Shown: positions 20,160-32,112 of the stretch, piece by piece
Layout: every line of letters begins with the position of its first letter
How positions within the stretch are numbered: position 1 is the first letter of the stretch
From: Bolinopsis microptera
Taxonomy: Eukaryota > Ctenophora > Tentaculata > Lobata > Bolinopsidae
NCBI RefSeq assembly: GCF_026151205.1
Contig: NC_087078.1
Span: 10,550,175-10,614,174, forward strand
DNA: 64,000 nucleotides
Direction: 5' to 3'
Translations under genes and position numbers: made by a program
The notes under the pieces: model-generated
The model's database searches: none
What the model was told of the DNA's origin: nothing
The model's input: the letters and a program-made list of their open reading frames with translations, nothing else

Positions 20160-22390
20160 TGGACACGTTCATTTGAGTTTGAGGATATTGGTAAACAAAA
20201 ATAATAGCGTTTTTGACGATAGTGGCTTAATTTTGACATCTATTAACCTAGCACGTTCAGAAGTTCTGAACATTAGCCACGTAACCCATACTCCCATATG
20301 CACTGCTCAGAAAGAAAATCTATTGTTGTTAGGCACTATAATGGTTCAAATGTCACATTTTGTGTGACTTAGTTAACTGCAGTTGTCTAATTATCATTCC
20401 TTGGTCTGAAACATAGTAGATTAGGTCAATCTAACAATTATGATACAACATTGGTTAAAGGGCACGGATAGAACGGTTACAAGGCAATATTTAGGTAACT
20501 TTGTCACAGTCAGAATACCATACCTCTATTCTACTGTGAGGTGTCCTCGAAACCCTTTTTACTCATTATTTGATGGTTGATCTACCAAGTACGGAGTACC
20601 AATCATAGCCCTGAAATATGTTGCTTTGAATAGTTAGCTAATACAGGCACTTGGTTATTGGGAAATGAGGTTAATTCTGTCACAATGTATGGAATTTAAA
20701 ATTTTGGGCGAATTATTTATATCTGATTTTGGTTTAAAAGGCGGGAAAACTTTACATGATGACAATGTAGTTGATGCAAGTTAAGATCAGTTGATGTTTA
20801 CATTGTCACAAAAAATTATACAAAATCATAAATAGGTTAAAAACAATGATTATATAATGAAATAGTCTCTTATAATAACTCTTATAATAACTGATGTGAC
20901 AAAGTAAACATGTCTTGCCCCTATTTTGAAGATCTATATATTCTATAACTCTATTAGAATTCAACATTCTTTCAGAAAAAATTGGTAGAATATTGTCCAG
21001 AACATCAGAGCTCAAGTTTAACAATTTTAGGTTAAATTTGTCAAAGTCACTAAAAATGTGACAAAATTAACTTTCCTGCCCCAACAATTTCAAGATAGTG
21101 TGTAAAAATTAGCATAGGCTGCCTGATTACCTAAATAAATCAATCCAAACTACAAAAAAATATATGTTAATGTGATGACGATTACCTAACTCTAATAATA
21201 ACTGATGTGACAAAGTAAACATGTCTTGCCCCTATTTTGAAGATCTATAACTTTATTAGAATTCAACATTCTTTTAGAAACGATTGGTAAAATATTGTCA
21301 AGAACATCAGAGCTCAAGTTTAACTATTTTAGATTAATTTGTCAAAGACACTGAAAATGTGACAAAATTAACTTTTCCTGCCCCAACAAAATCAAGATAG
21401 TGTGTTAAAATTGGCATAGGAATTAGGATGCTTTATTGCCTATATTAATCGATCCATACTTCGAAAAAGATCGGTTAATTTGATGACGATTAACTAACTT
21501 TTATAATAACTGATGTGACAAAGTAAACATGTCTTGCCCCTATTTTGAAGAAGTATACCTCTATTAGAATACTATTATGTAACTTTATCATCAAAAAAAT
21601 TTCGATAAACTAGTTATTTTGCCAGCAAGGAGCTGACAGAGTTATAATAATTTTTTGTGACGAAATTACCCTATTTTTGATCATGTTGTGGTAGTTTAAT
21701 TGTGACACTGTTAACATATTACCACCCGATAATGATTAATGTGACCGGTGCATGGTACTAGCAGTATTGTTTGATCCATAGTACGTAACACAAAGGGTTT
21801 AAGCTGGTATATCATTATTTGTTCAATTTCACACATGTTCGATATCATCAAGATTATGTGACAAAGTAAACTTGTCTGTGCCTTCTGTGTTTTAATTCCT
21901 TGCGACTATATGATATAATAACAATTCCAAGCACTTCCAGGCCATTAAATAAACCTACACTACTCAGCATTACTTATCAGGGTTCCCTAAACATTGTTCA
22001 CATATTTTCTTAAATGTGTGACAGAGTAAACCTGAGTGCACCATCTAACGAAAAAAGTCGTAAAATATGTAGGTAATGGTCATATGTACCCATCCAATCA
22101 ACTGGACACTCAAAATTTTGGTCAAAAACGGCAGCAAGGGGTCCATATTTACTCTGTCACATGTTTATAGTGTGACAATGTAACCATTTCCGTGCCGGCC
22201 GTATTTAAGCGATATCTTATCACCTGATTAAGATATCGTTATGTGACAAAGTTAGCCTAGAGGATGAGACGATTATCCTAACCATCAAGGGTTTGTGTAA
22301 TTTCATAGTGTGACAAAGTCAACTACACTGTGCCTTTTAATAGGGTCACTTATATTTACCAATATCCTCAAACTCAAATGAACGTGTCCA
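20160..22390. mobile_element. TIR DNA transposon with TA target site, copy 2 (inverted)
   Basis: Same 36-bp inverted termini and TA flanks (20158-20159, 22391-22392) as copy 1, in the opposite orientation. It has one 303-bp internal unit fewer. The GTCACA motif array is retained. Point differences from copy 1 are few, so both insertions are fairly recent. Confidence 0.85.
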
Positions 22391-22392
22391 TA

Positions 22393-22982
22393 TATGTTTT
22401 TAGTAAAACCTTTTAGTTTTAGCTTGTGTGTTGATAACAGTTGCTCTCTTATCAGTAAAATTGTTTAATTGCACTGCGACCACCGTTTAGTCTTGTAATA
22501 CAAGTTAAGTATTGACATACGTTGCATGCCACTTTTAGCGCGCGAAGTGCGCGCCGCCGAAGGCAGATTTATTGCAGCGTTTGTCAGGACATGACACTCT
22601 ACATTTTTCAACGAAGCGCATGAGGATTTCAACGCTTCAATTTCGAATGTTGCAGAAGCCACGAACTGTGAAAATAAAACAAGGTTTTCAGTTGAAAAGT
22701 TTGAAAAGCCAGTCAAGATTCAAGAAGGTTTTATCAAATCTGATGTATAATACAATTTGGTTTGGACACATAGTAAGACAGCACAAATATAGGTGAATTC
22801 TTCGTAGATTTACATCACTAGCCTATAAAAATAAAATCAGGTTAGACTAATGAAAGCAATTTAAAAGTTAACAACTTGAAAATTCAAAACAGATTTTAAT
22901 CTGAAACTTTACAAAAGAGCTCAATGTGCTAGGTAGAATGGACAACAGAGCATAACAGTTACCGATAAGGCGTGTATTACAC
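22393..22982. other. Intergenic
   Basis: No gene recognised. A GC-rich hairpin, GCGCGC-GAAGT-GCGCGC, sits at 22538-22554. Short frames on both strands lack recognisable domains. Confidence 0.4.
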
Positions 22983-23142
22983 TTGATTGACGATGTCAAT
23001 CCGTCGAGATCGTTGCTCTGCGAAGCATCGTCGAAGCAAGAATGCTAGTTTGCGCGGCGCGTCGAAGTTTGCGCGGCGCGTCGAAGCGGCGAAGTCCTCC
23101 AAGTATTACACCCAATGAATACATTAAAACACAAATCAAAAT

Positions 23143-24796
23143 TTAGCGAGTAACTACAATCCTATTTAACCCAAAAATATTAGTTCTGAATTTTGAAATA
23201 AGAATGCTCTCTTCTCTATCAAGTGCTGTTGGTCGGACTTTTCTTACTACACCTAATTTAAAAACTCCCATAGTGAAATCAGATTTATGCACTAGAAAAC
23301 AATGCATGGAAAGTGCCGACTTCTCGAATGACAATTCATTATCAATTTTAAACTTGTTTCTGTGTCCATTCATTCTGATATGAAATGGAGAAACCGTTTG
23401 GCCGAAATAGGTATCGTCTTTTAGGCTCTGGGGAAGTTTATTACAAATTTGGCATTGGGCGACATAAATTATATTGCTGTCCTTACATGTCAACCGGAAA
23501 TCCAGAGTTAAAACCAAACCATTGACAGTGATGACTTCGTTGGAGTTGAACAGTTGGGGACAGGTTGCACAGCCTCTCCCGCCACAGTTTTGGCTGATGG
23601 TGATAGAATCCGTTTCGGGGCACGAACTGAGTTTTCTATTGCGCACTACTGTGTTGCCTATAGATGGCTGTTTACGTAGTGCAAACAATATCTGTACGTC
23701 TCCGCATAATTGTTTGATGTCCTCACTAGTAGAGTGGACCAACTTCCTAAGCTCAGTGACCTCTTTGAAAAATTTCACTGAAAAGACAACTTTGTCAGTG
23801 ATTGGCTTCTTATCTTCCCTCTCATACAATTCGTGTTCTATTGACCTCAAGACTGCTTCAGGCTCTGTCTTTGTTAAGGTCCCCTCCTTGTGTCCACTTT
23901 TCATCAGGTCTTCTTTAAGTTCCATCAGGTCCTCCACACATGTGTGATCCTGCGAATTTCGCTTGATCACTCGGATCATCATTCATCTGTGAGAATACCA
24001 CTGATTTAAAGACGTGGTTTGGGTGGAAACTATCGGTATTGAGGTAAAGCCTGGCATCAGTCTCTTTCTTAAATAGTCTGTAGTCGATGTTGTTGTTCTC
24101 CCCCAGGGTGAGTTCTACATCCAAGTAGTTAACTGATTTGCCAAACTGACAATCAACGAACTGAATTCCAAATCGTTTTGCGGCTTCATTTAGTTTCGAC
24201 ACAAAAAGATCAATTTGCCTCCTGGAGCCCTTCCAAATTCCAAATACATTGTCGATGAAGCGTCGCCAGAATAAAATAAGACTCCATAGCTGTATCATTT
24301 CAGGACAGATATTGATGAATAGCACCCAATGAAGCATGATATCAGCGACTTGACGCGAAATACAATTTCCAGTTAGGATACCCTTTTTGCCTGTGTACAC
24401 ATTTTCTTGAAAAGTGACAAAGGAGTTTGTGAAGATAATCTCCGTGAATGTTTTCAGGATAGCCTTTCGCTTATCAATCATAGCACTACCGTTCAGGGCA
24501 TGTTCCAATGCAGACATAGCTATTTCAGGTTTTATGCTTGGATACAGACTGATCACGTCTAAAGTAAACAAGTTGATGGTGCTATATTTTGACATGTCTG
24601 CAGATTCATTAAGGTTTTTGATGTTACTGAGAAGGTCTGGTGTATCCAGGAGAAACTCCTGTTGGCAATAAATCCTACTTACATCTGTTAGGTATGGGCT
24701 AACCCACTTTTCTAGTCTGTAAAGGGGGCCTTCCTTGGTGGCATGGACAAGCCTGGTAGGGGGAACCATTTTCTCCTCAATGTATAATATGTACAA
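23143..24796 (-). pseudogene. Penelope-like element: reverse transcriptase plus GIY-YIG endonuclease
   Basis: Two overlapping frames read from 24796 to 23143. The first (about 290 residues) has RT motifs: FTLDVISLYPSI (motif A), GILTGNCISRQVADI (motif B), RFIDNVFGIW (motif C). The second (about 280 residues), shifted one frame near 23975, has YVAQC.. and TYFGQTVSPFHIRMNGHRNK, the GIY-YIG endonuclease pattern that closes Penelope-like elements. Motif C has FIDN where YxDD is usual, so the second catalytic Asp appears replaced, suggesting an inactive enzyme. The N-terminal part is missing at the junction with the ORF1 relic at about 24790. The family call rests on the RT plus C-terminal GIY-YIG order. 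Confidence 0.8.
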
Positions 24797-25474
24797 TCAG
24801 TTGAATTCTGTCGTCGGAGAAACTCTGAATGCAATGAAAGATGTTGAGGAATTGAAGAGTTTTCTCATCCGATCACAAGAGTCGGTTATCAAACTGCAGA
24901 GGGAACTTCTTTAAGCCAAAGCCAATCAGTTGGAATCTGTTCAGACCACCGTAAAATTTGCTGTTCAGGACACTGTTCAAGCTGAGATCAATTAGTCATA
25001 CAGTCAAGCTGTGTTAAAATCCTCGCCGAACACTACAATAACGGAGGAGAGCCTGAAAAAAGTTGTGCAGAAGGCTGTGTCAGAAGAGGATCGCAGCAGG
25101 AATGTTCTCATTTTTGTTTAAAGGAGACAGATGAAGAGAAACTATCAGACAAAGTAGACGAACTGTTTGAACAGATGGAAGTGAAACCACACTTCGAAGC
25201 TGTAAGGATTGGAAGGAAATCAGCTTACAAGACCAGACCTGCCAAAATTTTGTTATCAAATTCGAATACTGTACATCAGATTTTATTAAAATCGAAAAAC
25301 CTGAAACTGAGTGAGCACCACAAAACTGTGTTCATTTCACCAGATCAGTCACCTGAGGAGCAAGCCAGACATCATCTGCTCGTTTTGGAGATGAAAGAGA
25401 AGGCAAAGAAGGATTTGAAGAGACGATATTATATCAGAAGTGGTATTATTTGTTGTGAGGACAAGATATCATAG
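24789..25474 (+). pseudogene. Non-LTR retrotransposon ORF1 relic
   Basis: Broken reading frame with several stops. Peptide blocks include ITEESLKKVVQKAVSEED, RSRNVLIF, DEEKLSDKVDELFEQMEVK, AVRIGRKS, TRPAKILLSNS and SPEEQARHHLLVLEMKEKA, ending YYIRSGIICCED. This order is familiar from ORF1-type proteins of CR1/L2-like LINEs (coiled coil followed by an RNA-binding-like region). The last 100 residues (25175-25474) are open. It lies head to head with the Penelope-like fragment inside the same TIR pair. Confidence 0.65.
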
Positions 25475-25527
25475 TGAACGAGGACTTCACCGCTTCGACG
25501 CGCCGCGCAAACTAGCATTCTTGCTTC

Positions 25528-25558
25528 GATCGTTGCTCTGCTTCGCAGAGCAACGATC
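25528..25558. repeat. Perfect 14-bp hairpin with TTC/GAA loop
   Basis: GATCGTTGCTCTGC, TTC, GCAGAGCAACGATC inside the right TIR of the composite unit. The left TIR has a shortened version with one arm degraded. Confidence 0.9.
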
Positions 25559-25583
25559 TCGACAGATTGACATCGTCAATCAA

Positions 25584-26567
25584 AGGATACTCGTAAATTT
25601 TTTGTTCTTATTATATAAGACCGTCGACGAGTCTAACTCGGCGCACGTCTTTGTAGTTTATAAACCTTAGGTGTGACACAATTTTTATCTTTTATTGTCA
25701 AATAAAGTACATTGGTTCTTAAATTTTTATGAGATCCCAGTTTATATATTTTTTTAAAAACTTTCTGCTCTGAGGAGGAAAAAAATTTTTGTGGAGAGCC
25801 GCTCAGACATTGTGTAAATTATTTAGGTATATTTTATGCAATTGTAGCGCGATGCGTTACTGTGCCGCGCCGCGCACTCAATAAGGCTTCTCAATAAGGC
25901 TTCTCTCCTGGCTAGATCGGCGAGATGCGCTACTGTGCCGCGCCGAGCTGCCATGAATTGACATCGTCAATTAATTTATGCAATATCTTTGTCGCATACA
26001 AGCGGGGTAGTAAATATTGTGTTTCGTTTTGTTTCGAATAACTTCACTAATATGATACAAGTAGGGGGTGCACGATAAAATAAACTTGCTCGGATTTTAA
26101 ACATTTTTGTACCAACTACCATTGTTTTCTTTGTATCACGTGGTGACCCCCACTGTCGCTTCACTATAGTGTATCGTCTTCGACGATATAGGGGGAGCCG
26201 CGCACTTCGTGCGCGGCGGGTCATACAACGTATGACAATGTTTTCTAGAGACTGTGAGAATTTTCACAATACCAAATTTTTCATACCTTTCTGGAAAAAT
26301 CAGTGAGTTTCGCTTAGGTGCCATATTTGATGCTGCGCGGTTTTTTGAGCAAAAATAGCTGTGAAAGTCGCGTAATTTGACCAAATTCGTTAATTTTTGT
26401 CGTATTATTCGAATATATCTTCGGTTCCTTGAATGCGATCATTCTGAAAATTGGCGACAACCTTCCAATAGGGCTTTCACAACTGTCCGAAAATTTTGGT
26501 GGATATCGGAGTTGATATAGTGATAAAAATGTGGCAAAACACGCTGCTTTTAGCTGTAACATAATGT
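25584..26567. other. Intergenic with tandem GCGCTACTGTGCCGCGCCG motifs and hairpins
   Basis: The motif ACTGTGCCGCGCCG occurs at about 25858 and 25932 with AATAAGGCTTCTC repeated between, followed by AATTGACATCGTCAATT at 25956-25972. Three adjacent small hairpins lie at 26173-26236: TATCGTC-TTC-GACGATA, CCGCGCAC-TTC-GTGCGCGG, and GTCATAC-AAC-GTATGAC. The latter two recur diverged at 29307-29355. No gene recognised. Confidence 0.6.
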
Positions 26568-26653
26568 TTGCTCTATCCAGAGCCCTTGCGCTTGCAGTAG
26601 CGCGCGCCCGCCTCACGGCGGTAAAAAGGGCTCTAGCCATGAACCCACCCAAC

Positions 26654-26687
26654 AATTTTGGCACCACTGTACAGTGGTGCCAAAATT
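26654..26687. repeat. Perfect 34-bp palindrome in element E
   Basis: AATTTTGGCACCACTGT followed directly by its exact reverse complement. Retained in the related element at about 30670-30703. Confidence 0.9.
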
Positions 26688-27722
26688 ACCCGCGCTTTTG
26701 TCCTCATATCCGACGCCGCGCGTGTCGTTTTAGTCATTTCACATTTGTTAGCCGATTTGAATAATTTGTGTTCGCCAAATTTCTCGTTGGATAAGATTTG
26801 AGATTAATATTATCAAATTTTCAGAAAGCTCAGTTAGTTGTACTGCATTGTTTTCCTTATACTGCCGAATGCCCATGATTCTCGAAAACACTCAAACTTT
26901 TTATTCTTGTTAAATTCTTTTGTGTTAAATTATAGATACTATACTCCAGAAGATTTTAAAATGAGCTACCACCTTTGTCATTGGTCATTGCATCTCATAT
27001 TTTTAGGGTTGCCAAGATATGCATTGTTTTCAATAGCATTTTGTACTGCCTACTTTTCGTTTCATTGACTGTGGCCACGTAGTCTAATTAAAGTAACTAC
27101 TTCGTCCTCACCTCAATAAATTATATCAGTTTTAGCTACAATATGTCCACAATTGTCCACCTATACAATGACCATGTTCTTCAATCTTCCTGCTGGCACT
27201 TATTTTGGTCTGAACATCCTGTGGTAAGTTAATTTAATTTTGCAAAAAACAAACTGCAGCTAGTGTGTCGATAGAAATTCACCGATTAAGTTTGATGTTT
27301 GATTATCTTCCCGAATAAAATATCTTATTGATTGAATAGTAGTACAATGAATACGCTGGTAAGTGAGCCCTGTAGCGACGAACCTGTTTCTTCGGATAGC
27401 GAAATGTAATGTCGACTACTTCATCTGACAATGGTTTCCCGTTTTATAAAGAAAATATTACCTTTGAAGCGGTCTCGAACTTCCTACTCTCCCTCCTCTC
27501 GTCAGCTAGACAGTGTCCTATTATTTCTCTTGTGTTAATTTTGTGATAAATTCTTTCATGAGACCATCTGAGTTTTTGTCTTTTTTAGTAGTAGACGCCA
27601 CCGAGAATGAAGACTATTTAGTAGCGGGGTAATGAATTTTTGTCTCATATAAATATAAGTAACATAGTAGTAGATATTTGTTTATTGATATAATTTGATC
27701 GTGAATTTTGATTGTTTGTATT

Positions 27723-28304
27723 ATTATAAATCAAGAGGCTTGCATATAATGAACATATTGACACGGGTGCAGAGTTGAGTCTGTACGGAACCTAGTAGTT
27801 TCAGATCCTTGTTTAACTTGCCGTACAGCAAGGTCATCCACTACTTTAGCCCGGCGAGGCACATAACTCCCTCTACAACTCCATGAAAAATGTTTCATAT
27901 ATACTAGCCGAGTTCACAAGTTATATCCTTGTGTTTGAGAAGAGCTCGTTAGAACTGCTTCCTTTCCCTTCAGTATCCCACAGTCTCTCGAGTTTCGTCA
28001 CTGCCAGAGAACTCTCTTAAACAATTACTAGACTCGGTGATTATAAATCAAGAGGCTTGCATATAATGAACATATTGACACGGGTGCAGAGTTGAGTCTG
28101 TACGGAACCTAGTAGTTTCAGATCCTTGTTTAACTTGTATTGCCGTACAGCAAGGTCATCCACTACTTTAGCCCGGCGAGGCACATAACTCCCTCTACAA
28201 CTCCATGACAAATGTTTCATATATACTAGCCGAGTTCACAAGTTATATCCTTGTGTTTGAGAAGAGCTCGTTAGAACTGCTTCCTTTCCCTTCAGTATCC
28301 CACA
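27723..28304 (+). repeat. Tandem duplication, unit ~317 bp
   Basis: Unit 1 (27723-28039) and partial unit 2 (28040-28304) both begin ATTATAAATCAAGAGGC and are nearly identical, differing by a 6-base insertion (TGTATT) in unit 2 and a few substitutions. It lies inside element E and is non-coding as far as I can see. Confidence 0.9.
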
Positions 28305-29075
28305 ATTCTTTTATTTTATTCGGTTAAAAGTGAATACTACAAAATTAAAATGAACATGAGGCATTTATCATAGCCTCCGATTGAAGTATTCGATCATCAC
28401 ACCACGTACGTCACCTGAGCTATAGGGCCTGTCGTGATATTATGAATCGCTTAGGTAGACCTCATAATTATGCGGCCTCTATCATGTATCGTCATCTCTC
28501 ACAACTCTTTAAGAATCTTGTGAATTTGGCATGTAAAAATGTGTAGCCTTCCAGACATTGATAGCGTAAACGAGGTGTCGTACGTCACCTCAAGATCGGG
28601 TGACAGGGGGCTGACCATGCCCGAACCTAATTGATTGGGTCTGAGGTCACGTGATTATTAGCCTATGAGGTCACGTGACTATGACGTCAGCAGACCTTGT
28701 CCTCCGTTTCCCGCTCATTGGACCAAAGCTTGCATGCTTGTGAATGTAGGTGTAAGTACAGCTGTACTGTAGTTTAAACCTAATTAACCCCTATACACTA
28801 TAGAAATCCGAAAATTTATTTCTGGCAGAAAGCTAGAAATTTACCAAATTTATTGACATTGTTATAGCGTATGTCAGCCCTTGTGGATTAGCTGTCTTAA
28901 CTGAAAAGTGGTTACTGGAGGGACAAGTGCCAAGACTACCTGCGCTACATCGACACTGTTGTCAGCACTGCGCGCGCGCGCACGAACCTTCCCATCGGGG
29001 TTCGTGGATAGGTGCTTTTCTTGACTTGTGAAACAAGCGTGCCCGCAGTGGCGCGAAAGCACATGGTTAGGTGAA

Positions 29076-30049
29076 ACATAATGTCTGATGGTTGGACATG
29101 CTTTAAATTTTTCGGACACTTTCCTTGTAAGTCTATGAGTTAGCTTACCAATTTTTGGTGCAATCGGAGGTCGGGAAGGATACTCAATATCTATTTGTTT
29201 GAAGAAAATTGTGCTGGCCGAAATTAGCGCTAAAAAACCATCCTACAGTCGGCACGCGCGGCTCACTATCGATGGCACACTACCTAATATGTAATATAGG
29301 GCCGGGCCGGGGGAGCCGCGCACTCGTGCGCGCGGCGGGTCATATAACGTATGACAAGCCGAATCCTGGCCGGTTCAGTGCGGAAAGCTGGGCATTCAAC
29401 ACTTTAGACAGTCTGATATATTTGTTTTAGTCAATAAGGGAAAAATTATCCTAAAAGAGGCATGGAGGCAGAAGCAAGAGCAAAGGCCTACTAGACTAAA
29501 GAGACGACAGTTTACACTTTTCAATGACACAACTCTTTTGTCTTTTGTTTTATTTGATGCATTTAATTTAAAGTGAAATTTAAATTGAAGGAACAATCGA
29601 AATTGTCCTTAATTAGTACTAGGATTTATTTGTTACTTATGCATAATTTAATCATATATATGGTTTCAATGCATAATTTTGATGACAGCTCTTAGAGTTG
29701 CGTCTAAGTTCAAGGTTAAGGTATAATTGTATTCTAAACTTTGCTACGAAGTGAAAACTACATTTAAAAATCTAACGAATCATCCCTAAAACCAAGGGCA
29801 AGACTACTACATCATAACTGTTTCATTTCCAAAATTCTGGTGTATCCAATCAATACTAATTTGAAATGAAATGAAAAATTTTAAAATAATTTACGCTCTA
29901 CTGAACACTTTTAGTTTTACAACATTATTTAAATCGTCCGAGTACGAATTTAAATACCAATTGCCACCATAATTACCACACTGGAAGTGTTTAATAAATC
30001 ATTATATAATTATAATTGTATTGTGTATACCTAATTATATCATTGTCAC
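29076..30049. other. Intergenic
   Basis: AT-rich sequence with one GC-rich palindromic spot at 29307-29355 related to 26192-26240. Frames in this region have no recognisable domain. Confidence 0.45.
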
Positions 30050-30583
30050 AGTGCTGGCAAGCACGACCGTTGCATTTATTGTGGGTATACTATGTTCCCC
30101 CTTTACTATTATACCCCCTTTACTATTATACCCCCTTTACTATTATACCCCTTTTACTATTATACCCCCTTTGGTACACGTTACAAGCCTCTTTTGTGCA
30201 CGCAAAGCGTGCACTCCGGCCGGAGGCGGCGGCCGAAGGCCGCCGCCTCCGGCAGGAGTTTTCCAGGCATTAAGACTCATCGGAAGTCGTTCAGCAGATT
30301 TATTTTTAGTTCAAACATTCTAATTTGATGTCAAAGATGACAGGAATAAAAAATAGTTATGTTCAGATTTTTAAGAAATTTGCATAAAATACTCGCCAGC
30401 ACTGTTATACGAAATTCGGTAAAAAACCCAAAATCGCCATTTTCAGGTGCCCTAAAAACCATGTTAAAATTGAGTTAGAGATCTGAAATCTTTCAGGGCG
30501 TCTAGACGTTGACCAAATTGACTGCAAAAAAGTTTCAGGTTTCAGGAGCATCGGGAAATGGGTTTTCTAGAACCCCTGTTTTA

Positions 30584-31032
30584 TTGCTCTATCCAGAGCC
30601 CTTGCGCTTGCAGTAGCGCGCGCCCGCCTCACGGCGGTAAAAAGGGCTCTAGCCATGAACACACCCAACGATTTTGGCACCACTGTACAGTGGTGCCAAA
30701 ATTACCCGCGCTTTTGTCCTCATATCCGACGCCGCGCGTGTCGTTTTAGTCATTTCACCATTTGTTAGCCGCTTTGAATAATTTGTGTTCGACGAATTTC
30801 TCGTTGGATAAGATTTGAGATTAATATTATCAAATTTTCAGAATGCTCAGTTAGTTGTATAGTACTGTATTGTTTCCTTACACTGTTGTATAGTACTGTA
30901 TTGTTCTTGACTTGTGAAACAAGCGCGCCCGCATTGGCTGCAATAGCGTAGAGTGCAGTTGGGTTTCAAGTTTTGTCGAGATGGCCATGTGGCCATAATC
31001 CTATTATTATTATTATTACATGGTTAGGTGAA
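30584..31032. mobile_element. 449-bp relative of element E with 9-bp target duplication
   Basis: Starts TTGCTCTATCCAGAGCCC and ends ACATGGTTAGGTGAA like element E. Flanked by CCTGTTTTA at 30575-30583 and 31033-31041. The uninterrupted target, CCCCTGTTTTACGAC, is at about 15783-15797 in the duplicated segment. It has an extra (ATT)n-bearing piece near its 3' end. Confidence 0.9.
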
Positions 31033-32112
31033 CCTGTTTTACGACAGATTGTCGGGACATATACAGATATACATACAGATATACATATATATTCAGGGAT
31101 AGACGCTTTGCCAGTCAATTGTAGCCTGTATTTAAGTGTCCATAGATTCAAAAGTATAAAAGATACAGCCATTTCCGACCACAGGTCTTGCAAATAATTG
31201 TTTACACTTTAGTTTACATTGTATAAAAAATTTATTTGACGTCATAAACACCCCTTGATGACGTCATCAAGTTAACCGTTTTTAAAACTTGATTTTTGAC
31301 AAAGTAATAACTTTTAAAATTAATTTTAACCCATTAAGGAGTAATTTTATTCAAAATCTGAGAAAATTTTCATCTCAGATAATTGTTCAAGCATTCTGAA
31401 AATCTACCGGAAAGTTTTTCTAGCTTGCTCCTTCATAAAGATATTTGTCATTGAAGTTTGTGCTTTTTTGAAGAGTTATTTTATAAAAACGTCAATTTTG
31501 CGATTTAGTATTCTTTGGTGTTGGGCCATGCCTTGGGTTGTGGAGCTCAGTTCTGCTTCCTGTAGGTATAAATTGTGCATTAGGCTAGTTTTAAAGTTGA
31601 AAATCAAAAAGTTGCACACGTGGGGACACGCCCAAATTGATAGAAAATTGCTAAAATCACTGAAAATTGCTGTTTTCGTCATTTTCTGTCAACTTTAGAG
31701 TGCCGTTGTGATTACAGTTCTTCTTGAAATACTTTCAAACTTTGCATGCTTATCAAGCTATATATAAAACAATTACATGCAAAAATTTACGGCGATTCAA
31801 TATTGGATGCGCATGCAACGTCCGCTCAAAGTTTGCACGTGCGAAAGGTGAGAATTTTGCTCATTCGTGATTTCCAACAAATTCTGCTTTGCCACGACAG
31901 TTTAATGTCATTATATATGAATTTAATGTCAACTTGAATGAGTATTAAGTGGTATATTCAGTCAGTGATCGACCGATATGCTTACCTAAACACAAGGAAA
32001 TGTTTTTAAAGGAAAAATTTCGAAATCGTTGAAACTTCCTCCTTATTATAATGAAGATACCAGTTTATATTTCGACTTTATAAAGTACCCTGACATTATA
32101 ATCAAAAAGAGA

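Larger units (their letters stand above)
22983..25583. mobile_element. 2.6-kb composite unit with ~100-bp TIRs carrying two retroelement fragments
   Basis: The left end TTGATTGACGATGTCAATC and about 100 following bases, including AGATCGTTGCTCTGCGAAGC and AGTTTGCGCGGCGCGTCGAA, are repeated inverted at 25480-25583. Between them lie a Penelope-like RT/GIY-YIG fragment (-) and a non-LTR ORF1 relic (+). No target duplication is evident beyond the palindromic terminus itself. The left TIR has an internal duplication of GTTTGCGCGGCGCGTCGAA. Confidence 0.75.
26568..29075. mobile_element. 2.5-kb element E with 9-bp target duplication
   Basis: Ends TTGCTCTATCCAGAGCCC and CATGGTTAGGTGAA, flanked by ACATAATGT at 26559-26567 and 29076-29084, a perfect 9-bp duplication. 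The ends are only weakly inverted (TT..CTA.CCA). The first 290 bp and last 70 bp recur in the 449-bp element at 30584-31032. The interior contains a perfect 34-bp palindrome and a tandem duplication but no recognisable transposase. Possible short spliced coding pieces (near 27150-27225 and 27590-27630) are too small to call. The duplication length fits Mutator-like transposition. Confidence 0.75.
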
